Below are positions 5,313 through 11,753 of a DNA stretch of 11,753 nucleotides, in pieces. The DNA lies in assembly GCA_964608735.1 (NCBI GenBank), contig CAZSPL010000119.1, positions 1-11,753 of the forward strand. Reading direction: 5' to 3'. Numbering within the stretch: position 1 is the first letter of the stretch; each line of letters begins with the position of its first letter. The translations under genes were made by a program, and so were the position numbers. Source of the DNA: CAZSPL01 sp964608735. GTDB taxonomy: Bacteria; JAJVIF01; JAPKYR01; CAZSPL01. The notes under the pieces are model-generated. The model saw nothing but the letters and a program-made list of their open reading frames with translations, was not told where the DNA came from and searched no databases.

Positions 5313-7664
5313 ATGATTAACGCAAATCCGAATCTGAAACTCATATCCCTTCTGATACTGCTGCTGTTCGCGCTCGGATGCTCGGGCGGCTCGGGGGACC
5401 CGGTTGTACCCGATAACCAGGCCCCCCCGGTGGATAACAATACACCGCCGTATGAGCCGCCCAAGCCCGATGCGCCGCCGGCCGAACGCGGCCTCTGGGG
5501 TTTGTGGGATATCTCCTACAATCCCGGAACCCAGATCATCAAGGTCTCGCCGCGCGACAATCTCACCACTTTGTTCCCCCTGGTGAACCTGGCGGAGTTG
5601 GAAAGCGCGAGGGACTGCCTTCATGCCAAGCTTGTTTCATACAACCCCGACACACGCACCGCGGAAATGGAGGTCACCTTGCGGAACGGCTTCGCTGCGA
5701 CCGGCTATGACGTGAGGGCGATATTCGAGTTCGAAGCGGCCGGCACGCAGCTCGGGTATGCCGACGGCTGGACCAAATGCTTCGATGCCCCCGGCGGGGC
5801 AAGTGCCAACCCGTTCAACTACTTCGGCACATGGGAGACCGGCTTCTGCATCAACCCCAATGAGGTCCTTGTGCGGAAGTTCAAGGTCTCGTTCCCGGAG
5901 AACCTCCTGCAGTACAAGGTCAGTATCGCCATCGACGCATGCTGGGTATACAGCCCGGATACCACCATCATGAAATTCAGCGGTTTCTGGCATACGCCGC
6001 TGTATAACACAAACGGCGCCACCGCCTATGTCTTCCTCGACCTCCTCGACCCCACCGGCGATATCGACCAGGTATATCTCATCGCACCGATCATCACCAA
6101 CGAGCCCGAAATACCCATGCAGAAAATCTCCGGCAATACCTGGAGGGCGCTGATAACTCACAGGACTAATATGCTCGCGGGGCAGTATGACGTCAAATAC
6201 AGGGCATGCTCCAACTCCGACCCCGACCTCAAACTGGTTGATAACAATGTTATCACCATCAGCAAGCCGGCCGGGTGGGCGGCCACCTGGGGCGGACTGT
6301 CGGGAGGAGATGATAATTCGTTCATCTACGGCGAGCGCGCCATGGACGTCGCCGTCGATTCCGCGGGGAATGCATATGTCACCGGCATGTTCCTCGGCAC
6401 CGTCGATTTCGGCGGCTATACACCAAACTCGCGCACTTCCAACGGCGTGTACGATGCCTACCTCGCGAAATACAACCCGGCAGGCTTAATCCTCTGGGTC
6501 AAATCCTGGGGCGGCGCCGATATCGATTGCGGCAACAGCGTCTCGGTCGATTCATTCGGCGATGTCTATGTCACAGGGCAGTTCACGATCCTCGCCGATT
6601 TCGACCCCACGGCAGGGGAAGAAATCCGCAAGGCGGCTGAAACCGATATCTTCCTGTGCAAGTACTCATCGGACGGAGATTTCCTATGGGTTCGCACATG
6701 GGGCGGGGTCGGTTTCGATTACGCCAACGGAATCTGCCACGGCCCGTGGGACAACGTCTATGTCACCGGCAGCTTCGAAGGGAATGTCGATTTCGACCCC
6801 GGTCCCACCGTGGATATTCGCTCGGGCAATGGCCGCGACGCATACCTGGTCAAATATCACTGGAACGGCGAATATGACTGGGCACGCACATGGGGCGGCG
6901 ACGGGTTTGATATCGGCGAAGATGTCGCCGCGAGTCCCACCGGCTATGTCTATACCACCGGTTGCTACTGGCACGATGTTACATTCGATCCCGACAATCC
7001 GGGTGCAGTGAATCATTCGAACGGGAACTGCGATGCATACCTGCTCAAATACAGCCTTGAAGGAGACTACCAGTGGGTTAGAACATGGGGCGGCGAGGGT
7101 TACGACCACGGTTACAGCGTGGCAATATCCGGCTACAATTATGCCTTTGTCGCAGGGAGCTTCCAGAGCATCGTAGATTTCGATCCTGGATATTACTCCT
7201 ACACAATGAACGCCGGGTCCGAGACCAAGCACTACATCAACAAATTTAGTCACTCCGGCGCGCAGTCTACAGTATGCTCAGTTGCCGGGATTGAGAATCC
7301 TGTCAGTTGGCGCGACCCCGATATCTCCATCGATATTGAGCCGAGCGGCTATGTCTACGTTGCCGGCAAGTTTGACGGTAGCACTTATTTCAGCTACTAC
7401 ACGCAACCCGTTTCAAACGGTGGTTTCGACGCTTATATCGCGAAGTACTCAAGCGGTTTGTCTTTCTCCTGGGCACGGTGCATAGGAGGACCCGGTAACG
7501 ATGCCTGCCTGGGAATCGCACTCGATAACTCCGGCAATATCTACGCTTCCGGCTACTTCAACGACACCGTGGATTTCGACCCGGGTTCAGGGGTAACGGA
7601 ATATGCTTCCCATGGCATGGATGATTCGTTCCTTGTCAAACTGATGCCCAACGGTAACTGGTAA
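5313..7664 (+). CDS. Predicted lipoprotein with seven-repeat SBBP-type beta-propeller (paralogue 2)
   Basis: 783 residues, with the same architecture as the gene 36 bp upstream. The signal peptide has its lipobox Cys again at residue 23 (LLFALGC). A Pro-rich tether (VVPDNQAPPVDNNTPPYEPP) is followed by the LWGLWDISYN module from L61, an all-beta middle region, and the propeller from about G321 to the end. Seven blade loops are visible. DFDP is kept in blades 2, 3, 5 and 7; the others read DFGGY (blade 1, D365), TFDPD (blade 4) and a degenerate SYYTQ (blade 6). RBS GGGAGG (5299-5304) sits 8 bases before the ATG. The paralogues are clearly diverged throughout, so the duplication is old rather than an assembly artefact. 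No transporter, protease or secretion gene is adjacent to suggest a role. The propeller ends exactly at the C-terminus with no sorting domain that I can recognise. Confidence 0.9.
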   Translation: MINANPNLKLISLLILLLFALGCSGGSGDPVVPDNQAPPVDNNTPPYEPPKPDAPPAERGLWGLWDISYNPGTQIIKVSPRDNLTTLFPLVNLAELESARDCLHAKLVSYNPDTRTAEMEVTLRNGFAATGYDVRAIFEFEAAGTQLGYADGWTKCFDAPGGASANPFNYFGTWETGFCINPNEVLVRKFKVSFPENLLQYKVSIAIDACWVYSPDTTIMKFSGFWHTPLYNTNGATAYVFLDLLDPTGDIDQVYLIAPIITNEPEIPMQKISGNTWRALITHRTNMLAGQYDVKYRACSNSDPDLKLVDNNVITISKPAGWAATWGGLSGGDDNSFIYGERAMDVAVDSAGNAYVTGMFLGTVDFGGYTPNSRTSNGVYDAYLAKYNPAGLILWVKSWGGADIDCGNSVSVDSFGDVYVTGQFTILADFDPTAGEEIRKAAETDIFLCKYSSDGDFLWVRTWGGVGFDYANGICHGPWDNVYVTGSFEGNVDFDPGPTVDIRSGNGRDAYLVKYHWNGEYDWARTWGGDGFDIGEDVAASPTGYVYTTGCYWHDVTFDPDNPGAVNHSNGNCDAYLLKYSLEGDYQWVRTWGGEGYDHGYSVAISGYNYAFVAGSFQSIVDFDPGYYSYTMNAGSETKHYINKFSHSGAQSTVCSVAGIENPVSWRDPDISIDIEPSGYVYVAGKFDGSTYFSYYTQPVSNGGFDAYIAKYSSGLSFSWARCIGGPGNDACLGIALDNSGNIYASGYFNDTVDFDPGSGVTEYASHGMDDSFLVKLMPNGNW

Positions 7665-7886
7665 ACAGCGTGCAATCTATCATTAGAATTCCTGTATCGC
7701 GTTTCACATCGGCTGTTTGCATCTTTCATATCGACTGTGTTTCGTCGCTCACAGCGTTACGTATCATCTTTTTGTTGGCGGGGGGCGGGCTTCCAAGCCC
7801 GCCCCTGAAAAAAGTAGGGACAGTCACTTATTTCGCACGAAGATATCCGATAACCAATAGTGACCGAGCGAAACAGGTGACTGTCC
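7665..7886. other. Convergent intergenic region with palindromes
   Basis: Separates the lipoprotein operon from the convergent murI gene. The first ~115 bp show nothing notable. The rest is made of two palindromic elements, listed separately. No gene is supported. Confidence 0.7.
7782..7805. repeat. Perfect 11-bp stem GC-rich hairpin
   Basis: GGGGCGGGCTT (7782-7792) pairs exactly with AAGCCCGCCCC (7795-7805), separated by only 2 bases. No T-run follows on either strand. Probably a palindromic repeat unit, possibly aiding transcription termination between convergent genes. Confidence 0.7.
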
Positions 7887-7897
7887 CTACTTTTTTT
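7808..7897. repeat. REP-like long inverted repeat, possible bidirectional terminator; supplies murI stop codon
   Basis: The 20-base left arm (7808-7827, A-tract then GTAGGGACAGTCAC) is matched by the right arm (7877-7897, GTGACTGTCCCTAC then seven T). The pairing resumes with TTTCGC (7831-7836) and GCGAAA (7868-7873) after a 3-base mismatch. Each arm ends in a T-tract when read outward, so it could terminate transcription from both sides. The right arm overlaps the 3' end of murI and contains its TAG stop (7887-7889). The GGGACAG core is shared with the 113-bp repeat near 2071-2460. Confidence 0.75.
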
Positions 7898-8750
7898 CCG
7901 CGTTCACCGCTACCTTCCCGTTATTCCCGCCCTCGCACGGCGTTTCCCAGATATTTATTATCATCGGCTCCGGAAGCCTCTCCCCCAGAAATAGCTCCGC
8001 CGTCCCGCTGAATGTCGGCCACTCCCGGCTCAGCATATACACATCTTCCTCCAGCGGCTCGCGGAACCGGTCCTGCTTGTTCAGCACCGGCATCGCGCTG
8101 CGAACCATCTCCTCCGCCGGGTCCACTATCACCGCTTCCGGCCACAGACGGTCTATCGACGGCTGCGCGAGAGGATAGTGAGTGCATCCGTGTATCAGCA
8201 CATCGCACCCGGCTTTGCGTATCGGCTCCAGATACTTCTCCATCGCCCGGTCCATCTCCGGCGAGTCATACTTCCCGCTCTCTATCAACGGCACGAGTTT
8301 CGGGCACGGTATGGCGATGCATTCCACATCCTGCCCGTATTCATCCAGCACGCTCTGGTGAACCCCGCTCCGCGCGGTCGGAGGATTTGCTATAAGTCCC
8401 ACCTTCCCCGTTTTGGTCGACTTCGCCGCCGCCATCATTCCCGGCACTATCAGACCGAACACAGGCACCTGTATGTGATGCAGGTTCGTACCGAGGAGCG
8501 CCGACGACGATGTGTTACACCCGATGAAAATCGCCCTCACCGGCGTCTGGGCAAGGAACTCCATTATCGCGAGCGCGAAGCCGCGAACCTGGTTGATACT
8601 CCTGTTGCCGTACGGGTTGTGAAACGTGTCGCCGAAGTAGACGATACCTGTTCCGGGAAGGTACTTGCGCACCTGGCGTACTACCGTTATTCCGCCGACT
8701 CCGGAATCGAATATCGCCACCGAGCCGGTTTTACAAAGGTCTTCTTTCAT
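7887..8750 (-). CDS. murI: Glutamate racemase
   Basis: 287 residues, the usual size. The enzyme interconverts L- and D-glutamate in the cytosol, providing D-Glu for peptidoglycan. Key motifs are all visible: FDSGVGG (residues 14-20), NPYGNRS (45-51, usually V/I-PYG), the first catalytic cysteine C78 in GCNTSSS and the second, C189, in GCTHYPL. The segment LIANPPTARSG corresponds to the family's IAT...T...S region. The last residues (EKK and the stop) are encoded by the arm of a palindromic repeat, so the native C-terminus may have been altered slightly. The ATG at 8750 is the only sensible start; there is no strong Shine-Dalgarno (only GTAAGAA). It stands alone, convergent with the lipoprotein operon and divergent from the RibBA-like gene. 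Confidence 0.95.
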   Translation of the reverse strand: MKEDLCKTGSVAIFDSGVGGITVVRQVRKYLPGTGIVYFGDTFHNPYGNRSINQVRGFALAIMEFLAQTPVRAIFIGCNTSSSALLGTNLHHIQVPVFGLIVPGMMAAAKSTKTGKVGLIANPPTARSGVHQSVLDEYGQDVECIAIPCPKLVPLIESGKYDSPEMDRAMEKYLEPIRKAGCDVLIHGCTHYPLAQPSIDRLWPEAVIVDPAEEMVRSAMPVLNKQDRFREPLEEDVYMLSREWPTFSGTAELFLGERLPEPMIINIWETPCEGGNNGKVAVNAEKK

Positions 8751-8770
8751 AATTCTTACGCAAAAAATCG

Positions 8771-8799
8771 ATTATAGCTTATCCGCATTCCATTTTGTA
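8771..8799 (-). promoter_or_regulatory. Promoter of murI
   Basis: On the minus strand a perfect TATAAT (8776-8771) lies 20 bases before the murI ATG, with a weak TACAAA at 17 bases spacing (8799-8794). The expected leader is about 13 bases. Confidence 0.45.
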
Positions 8800-8850
8800 T
8801 TTAAATCCGCGCCCCCGCCGCCGAATTTCCATGGCATCCCGCCGAATATT

Positions 8851-8880
8851 GTCATGCCCTGCCTGCATGCCGGGCTTGAC
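8851..8880. repeat. Palindrome GTCATGCCC / GGGCTTGAC
   Basis: Nine-base arms (8851-8859 and 8872-8880) with one mismatch and a 12-base loop, in the divergent murI/ribBA-like intergenic region, ending next to the extended -10 of the rightward promoter. Could be an operator or a dispersed palindrome. Confidence 0.4.
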
Positions 8881-8881
8881 G

Positions 8882-8890
8882 TGTTATAAT
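8882..8890 (+). promoter_or_regulatory. Extended -10 promoter of the RibBA-like gene
   Basis: TGT followed by TATAAT (TG at 8882-8883, TATAAT 8885-8890), the extended -10 pattern that tolerates a missing -35; no good -35 is seen. The GTG start at 8916 is 25 bases downstream. Confidence 0.5.
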
Positions 8891-8915
8891 ATCCCCCCTG
8901 TCGAATGGTGATATT

Positions 8916-10139
8916 GTGGCTGAAAACGCGCTTAACGAAAAAATCACCTTTTCCACCGTCGAGGATGCCGTCGGCGACCTGAAGGCCGGGCGCTTCATCG
9001 TCATCGTAGACGACATGGACCGCGAGAACGAGGGCGACCTCGTCATGGCCGCGGAATTCGTAGGGCCGGAACACATCGACTTCTACGAACGCGAGGCCCG
9101 TGGATGGATCTGCGTGCCGATGACATCCTCCGAATGCAATCGCCTCCAGCTCCCGCTCATGGTCGACCACAACACCGCGCTTCACGGCACACCGTTCACC
9201 GTAACCGTCGATTATCGCCACGGTACCACGACCGGGATTTCGGCCAGCGACCAGGCGAAGACCATCCGCGCCCTTGCCGACGGGCACAGCCGCGCCGATG
9301 ATTTCGCGCGCCCCGGCCATGTGCGCCCGCTGAAGGCCGTCAGCGGCGGAGTGCTCGCGCGCGCCGGGCATACCGAGGCGGTTGTCGACCTGATGAAAAT
9401 CGCCGGACTTCATCCGGCCGGGATCCTCTGCGAAATCAAGAAGCAGGGCGGCGAGATGGCGCGACTTCCCCAGCTCGACCACTTCTGCAAGACGCACGGG
9501 CTCAAGCTGATCACCATCGAGAACCTCATTGAATACCGCCTCGCCAACGAGAAACTGGTCGAACGGATCATCGAGGCCGAACTTCCCACCGCGCACGGCG
9601 TGTTCAGGGCGGTCGCCTACTCCGCCCCGCATCGCGATGAGATTCACCTCGCCCTGATACTCGGCGACATCGCATCCGATGAGCCGGTGCTGGTGAGGGT
9701 TTCATCCGAATGTATGCTCGGCGACGTCTTCGACTCCTTCGTATGCGACTGCGCGGGACAGATGTCGCACAGCCTCGATATGATTTCCGCAGAAGGGGCG
9801 GGCGTGCTCCTATACCTCCGCCACCGCGATGCCGGTTACGAGATGGTCAACTGGCTGAGATACCTCGCAAAAGTGCAGGCGGGAGATGAGATTCCCGATG
9901 AGCTCGCGAACGGCGACACCAAATCCAAAATGCGCGATTACGGCACCGGCGCGCAAATCCTGCGCGACCTCGGGCTGAATAAAATACGCCTCATAACAGA
10001 CAGCGATTTCAAGATGGTCGGCCTGAAAGCCTACAATATCGAAATCGTGGAGAGGATCCCGGTAGACATCGGCAAGCAGGGACGGCTCGGGGATATGCGC
10101 AAGAAGTACGGCGACCTCGAAGGCCTGCCGGAGCATTGA
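8916..10139 (+). CDS. RibBA-type fusion: intact DHBP synthase, degenerate GTP cyclohydrolase II domain
   Basis: 407 residues. Residues 1-210 are 3,4-dihydroxy-2-butanone-4-phosphate synthase (ribulose-5-phosphate to DHBP plus formate, riboflavin pathway). The signature reads DDMDRENEGD (32-41, Met where Glu is usual, not a catalytic position), with RPGHVRPL (132-139), the RAGHTEA loop (149-155) and a conserved Glu at E173. Residues 220-407 align with GTP cyclohydrolase II: the zinc cysteines C266, C277, C279 are kept, as are MRDYGTGAQIL and R340. However, the EGRxIGL motif is replaced by RDAGYEM (304-310), the DTVEAN motif is unrecognisable, and the position of E. coli RibA Asp126 is K338. 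The second domain may therefore not use GTP. RibBX-type hybrids with an altered second domain are known. The start is a GTG with only weak GGTGAT upstream. No other riboflavin gene is nearby. I give no symbol because RibBA activity is doubtful. Confidence 0.88.
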   Translation: MAENALNEKITFSTVEDAVGDLKAGRFIVIVDDMDRENEGDLVMAAEFVGPEHIDFYEREARGWICVPMTSSECNRLQLPLMVDHNTALHGTPFTVTVDYRHGTTTGISASDQAKTIRALADGHSRADDFARPGHVRPLKAVSGGVLARAGHTEAVVDLMKIAGLHPAGILCEIKKQGGEMARLPQLDHFCKTHGLKLITIENLIEYRLANEKLVERIIEAELPTAHGVFRAVAYSAPHRDEIHLALILGDIASDEPVLVRVSSECMLGDVFDSFVCDCAGQMSHSLDMISAEGAGVLLYLRHRDAGYEMVNWLRYLAKVQAGDEIPDELANGDTKSKMRDYGTGAQILRDLGLNKIRLITDSDFKMVGLKAYNIEIVERIPVDIGKQGRLGDMRKKYGDLEGLPEH

Positions 10140-10183
10140 GACGGTTCCCACACCGCTCCACCACGGCATGGGCGGAATGGGTT

Positions 10184-10210
10184 TTGAATATCGGAAAAAA
10201 ATATTATAAT
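10184..10210 (+). promoter_or_regulatory. Promoter of the small lipoprotein gene
   Basis: TTGAAT (10184-10189) and a perfect TATAAT (10205-10210) with a slightly short 15-base spacer. It lies 42 bases upstream of the ATG at 10252, in the gap after the RibBA-like gene. Confidence 0.5.
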
Positions 10211-10251
10211 TACCTTACATAAGCCTTATACGACCCGATAGGAGGATTTAT

Positions 10252-10413
10252 ATGCGTTATATTGCGGTCATATTGCTGCTGATTATCAGTTTGAGCTTCC
10301 TCCCAGTCATGGGATGCGGGAAGTCGCCGGAGGGAGAAGTCAACTACAATGAGCTTAAGGACACTCCGCCGCCCGAAAAGACCGGGCCCGATGCCAAGAG
10401 GGCGCCGGGATAG
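10252..10413 (+). CDS. Small predicted lipoprotein, 53 residues
   Basis: A short gene with excellent signals: AGGAGG-type RBS (GGAGG at 10241-10245, 6 bases before the ATG), an upstream promoter and a strong terminator downstream. The product has a hydrophobic signal segment (YIAVILLLIISLSFLPV) and a lipobox VMGC with Cys22. The predicted mature part is only 32 residues, hydrophilic and proline-rich (EVNYNELKDTPPPEK). The scale and CG-K-P style of the start recall small outer-membrane-associated lipoproteins such as LptM, but I see no specific LptM motif and do not claim that. Function unknown. Confidence 0.72.
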   Translation: MRYIAVILLLIISLSFLPVMGCGKSPEGEVNYNELKDTPPPEKTGPDAKRAPG

Positions 10414-10497
10414 GGCTTGGCCATTCCCGCAAGGAATTTGACTACCCCGCCCGGTGGGTAATGCGCATTTTAATTTCGTCTCTCGAATGGAGCTCAT

Positions 10498-10520
10498 GCC
10501 TCCCGCAAGGGAGGCTTTTT
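10498..10520 (+). terminator. Intrinsic terminator
   Basis: GCCTCCC (10498-10504), GCAA tetraloop, GGGAGGC (10509-10515), then TTTTT. A textbook rho-independent terminator, 84 bases after the small lipoprotein stop. Confidence 0.88.
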
Positions 10521-10529
10521 ATATGAAGA

Positions 10530-10550
10530 GGGAGCGGACGAACCGCTCCC
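10530..10550. repeat. Perfect 8-bp stem hairpin after the terminator
   Basis: GGGAGCGG (10530-10537) and CCGCTCCC (10543-10550) around ACGAA. No T-run. It lies 10 bases beyond the terminator T-tract; role unknown. Confidence 0.6.
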
Positions 10551-10724
10551 CGCAACGAGAGATTAATTACCATGCTAAATGTTTACACGCACTATTCAAA
10601 ATCCTTAGATACTGAAACCCGGGCTTTAAATATCATTAATACATGGATCGCGCGATGCATGCCCCTCAAGCTACCTCTGGAAACCTTCCCCGGCGCAATC
10701 CCCCCGCGTGTTCACTACCGCCGC

Positions 10725-10744
10725 CCCGTATGGTAATATACGGG
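10725..10744 (+). promoter_or_regulatory. Hairpin in the nadK leader next to the RBS
   Basis: CCCGTAT (10725-10731) pairs with ATACGGG (10738-10744), loop GGTAAT. It ends 5 bases before the GAGG Shine-Dalgarno (10750-10753). It also overlaps TGGTAATAT, a weak extended -10 candidate, so it may be either a promoter feature or a leader stem. Confidence 0.3.
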
Positions 10745-10760
10745 CTCTTGAGGAATAGAG

Positions 10761-11624
10761 ATGCGAATCGGGCTTAAATACTACGCTAATTTCCCAAACG
10801 CAAAGGAAACCACCGTACGTGTTTTCGAAGCGCTCGAGAAGCGCGGCGTCGATGTCGAGTATATTCCCTTCAAGTTCGTTTCCGAGCTTCCCGAAATCCC
10901 GCACGAGGGCATGCTGGATACTCTCAAGAAGCTCGACATCCTGTTCTCCATCGGCGGCGACGGCACGTTCCTTTCATCGGCGCGCCTTGCCTGCTATGCC
11001 GACATCCCGGTCCTTGGCATTAACGCCGGGCGGTTCGGCTTCCTCACTGAAATCACCGTCGATGAGCTCAGCGATGCCATTGACAGGATCCTCGCAGGGG
11101 ATTACAGGATTGAAGAGCGAAGCATGATCGGCGCTTCATTCTCAAAGGGTAATAAGGAATGGGAATATATCGGGCTGAACGATATCGTCATCCATCGCCA
11201 GGCATTGAGCCGGATTGTTACGCTCGAAACATTCTTCAGTGACGAGCATGTAGCGACGTATGAAGGCGATGGCCTTATCATTTCAACCCCGACCGGCTCC
11301 ACGGCATACAACCTGTCCGCGGGCGGCTCCATCGTCCATCCCAAGGTCGATTGCATCATCCTCACACCCATCTGCCCGCATACACTGAATATACGTCCCA
11401 TGATTATTCCGCCCGGCTCGAAGGTGAAAGTCGTTCCGCGATTCTCCGGCATCAAATCGCAGGTGAACCTTACATTCGACGGCCAGCGCTCGGGCGAGGT
11501 ACCTGACGAAACACCAATAAATATCAGCTACTCGCACCTGCAATGCCGCCGCGTCAAACTGAACAACGAGGATTTCTTCAGCCACCTTCGACGCAAGCTG
11601 CACTGGGGAGCCTTCGTCAGGTAG
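10761..11624 (+). CDS. nadK: NAD kinase
   Basis: 287 residues, the usual bacterial size. The enzyme phosphorylates NAD to NADP with ATP or polyphosphate in the cytosol. Motifs in order: the GGDGT signature (residues 65-69, followed by FLSSAR), NAGRFGFLTE (88-97, usually NxGxLGFLT), the substrate-binding NDIVIHR (140-146), the Gly-rich YEGDGLIISTPTGSTAY (167-183) leading to SAGGSIVHP, then LTPICPHTLNIRP, FDGQ and the typical C-terminal LRRKLHWG. All expected residues are present and the frame is intact. The ATG has GAGG 7 bases upstream. The gene stands alone here; the usual partner recN is not seen before the window ends. Confidence 0.96.
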   Translation: MRIGLKYYANFPNAKETTVRVFEALEKRGVDVEYIPFKFVSELPEIPHEGMLDTLKKLDILFSIGGDGTFLSSARLACYADIPVLGINAGRFGFLTEITVDELSDAIDRILAGDYRIEERSMIGASFSKGNKEWEYIGLNDIVIHRQALSRIVTLETFFSDEHVATYEGDGLIISTPTGSTAYNLSAGGSIVHPKVDCIILTPICPHTLNIRPMIIPPGSKVKVVPRFSGIKSQVNLTFDGQRSGEVPDETPINISYSHLQCRRVKLNNEDFFSHLRRKLHWGAFVR

Positions 11625-11633
11625 TTCTTGGAC

Positions 11634-11738
11634 GGGCACTGCGTAGCCCCACGAAGCCCACTTGTCCGGCGTAGCTCTGCGAAGCTGGATTTCGTGGGTC
11701 TGGTGCCACGGGCACGCGAGTCTTCGAGCTTGCCCGTG
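11634..11738. repeat. Nested palindromic repeat element after nadK
   Basis: Several inverted repeats are nested. CCCACGAA (11648-11655) pairs with TTCGTGGG (11691-11698) and encloses an imperfect hairpin at 11665-11689 (TCCGGCGTAGC with GCGAAGCTGGA). Outside these, GGCAC (11635-11639) matches GTGCC (11703-11707 region). An adjacent hairpin is CACGGGCA (11707-11714) with TGCCCGTG (11731-11738). A related pair of segments, GCGTAGC...CGAAGC, occurs twice (11641-11657 and 11670-11686). It may end nadK transcription, but no T-run is seen. It may continue past the window edge. Confidence 0.6.
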
Positions 11739-11753
11739 TCTTCCACGATGTTT

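Larger units (their letters stand above)
10414..10760. other. Intergenic region before nadK
   Basis: Holds the terminator of the small lipoprotein gene, a second hairpin at 10530-10550 and a small hairpin in the nadK leader at 10725-10744. A 54-codon open frame at 10572-10736 has no RBS and no recognisable features, so no gene is called. Confidence 0.6.

Noticed and set aside
10572..10736. 54-codon open frame upstream of nadK
   Set aside because: No Shine-Dalgarno, no signal or motif, and its end falls in the nadK leader hairpin. Length is within chance expectation.
11528..11746. Minus-strand open frame of 72 codons at the right edge
   Set aside because: It overlaps the nadK 3' end and the nested palindromes, and has no protein-like features.

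Overview
The window looks like part of a metagenome-assembled or draft scaffold from an uncultured, moderately GC-rich bacterium. A run of exactly 100 N (2158-2257) marks a scaffold join inside a tandem repeat. Three predicted lipoproteins with Cys-type signal peptides, promoters of the TATAAT type and ordinary housekeeping enzymes (MurI, RibB-type, NadK) point to Bacteria, probably with an outer membrane. I cannot name the phylum from sequence alone.

Layout. At the left edge a Ycf46-like AAA+ ATPase runs leftward and is cut by the window at its Walker A motif. It is divergent from a rhomboid intramembrane protease (991-1806) whose promoter sits so close to the ATG that the mRNA may be leaderless. 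About 1.1 kb without a convincing gene follows (1807-2921). It holds a 26-bp direct duplication, a perfect 12-bp hairpin, a 113-bp tandem repeat array interrupted by the N gap, a small palindrome, and a hairpin-rich stretch that may be a structured leader. Next come two tandem paralogous lipoproteins of 784 and 783 residues (2922-5276 and 5313-7664). Each has a lipobox at Cys23, a proline-rich tether, a conserved N-terminal module and a C-terminal seven-repeat propeller of the SBBP type with a DFDPG-like loop in most blades.

Palindromic repeats (7782-7897) separate this operon from the convergent glutamate racemase gene murI, and one repeat arm supplies the murI stop codon. Divergent from murI is a RibBA-type fusion (8916-10139). 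Its DHBP synthase half is intact, but its GTP cyclohydrolase II half has lost several catalytic and GTP-binding residues. A 53-residue lipoprotein gene with its own promoter, RBS and intrinsic terminator follows, then NAD kinase (10761-11624), and finally a nested palindromic repeat at the right edge.

How the genes work together. The housekeeping genes are mostly single transcription units: cell-wall D-glutamate, riboflavin precursor and NADP supply. The only clear operon is the propeller lipoprotein pair, likely displayed on the cell surface or in the periplasm; its function is unknown. The points most worth a second look are the lipoprotein pair with its repeat-rich and hairpin-rich upstream region, and the degenerate cyclohydrolase half of the RibBA-like protein.
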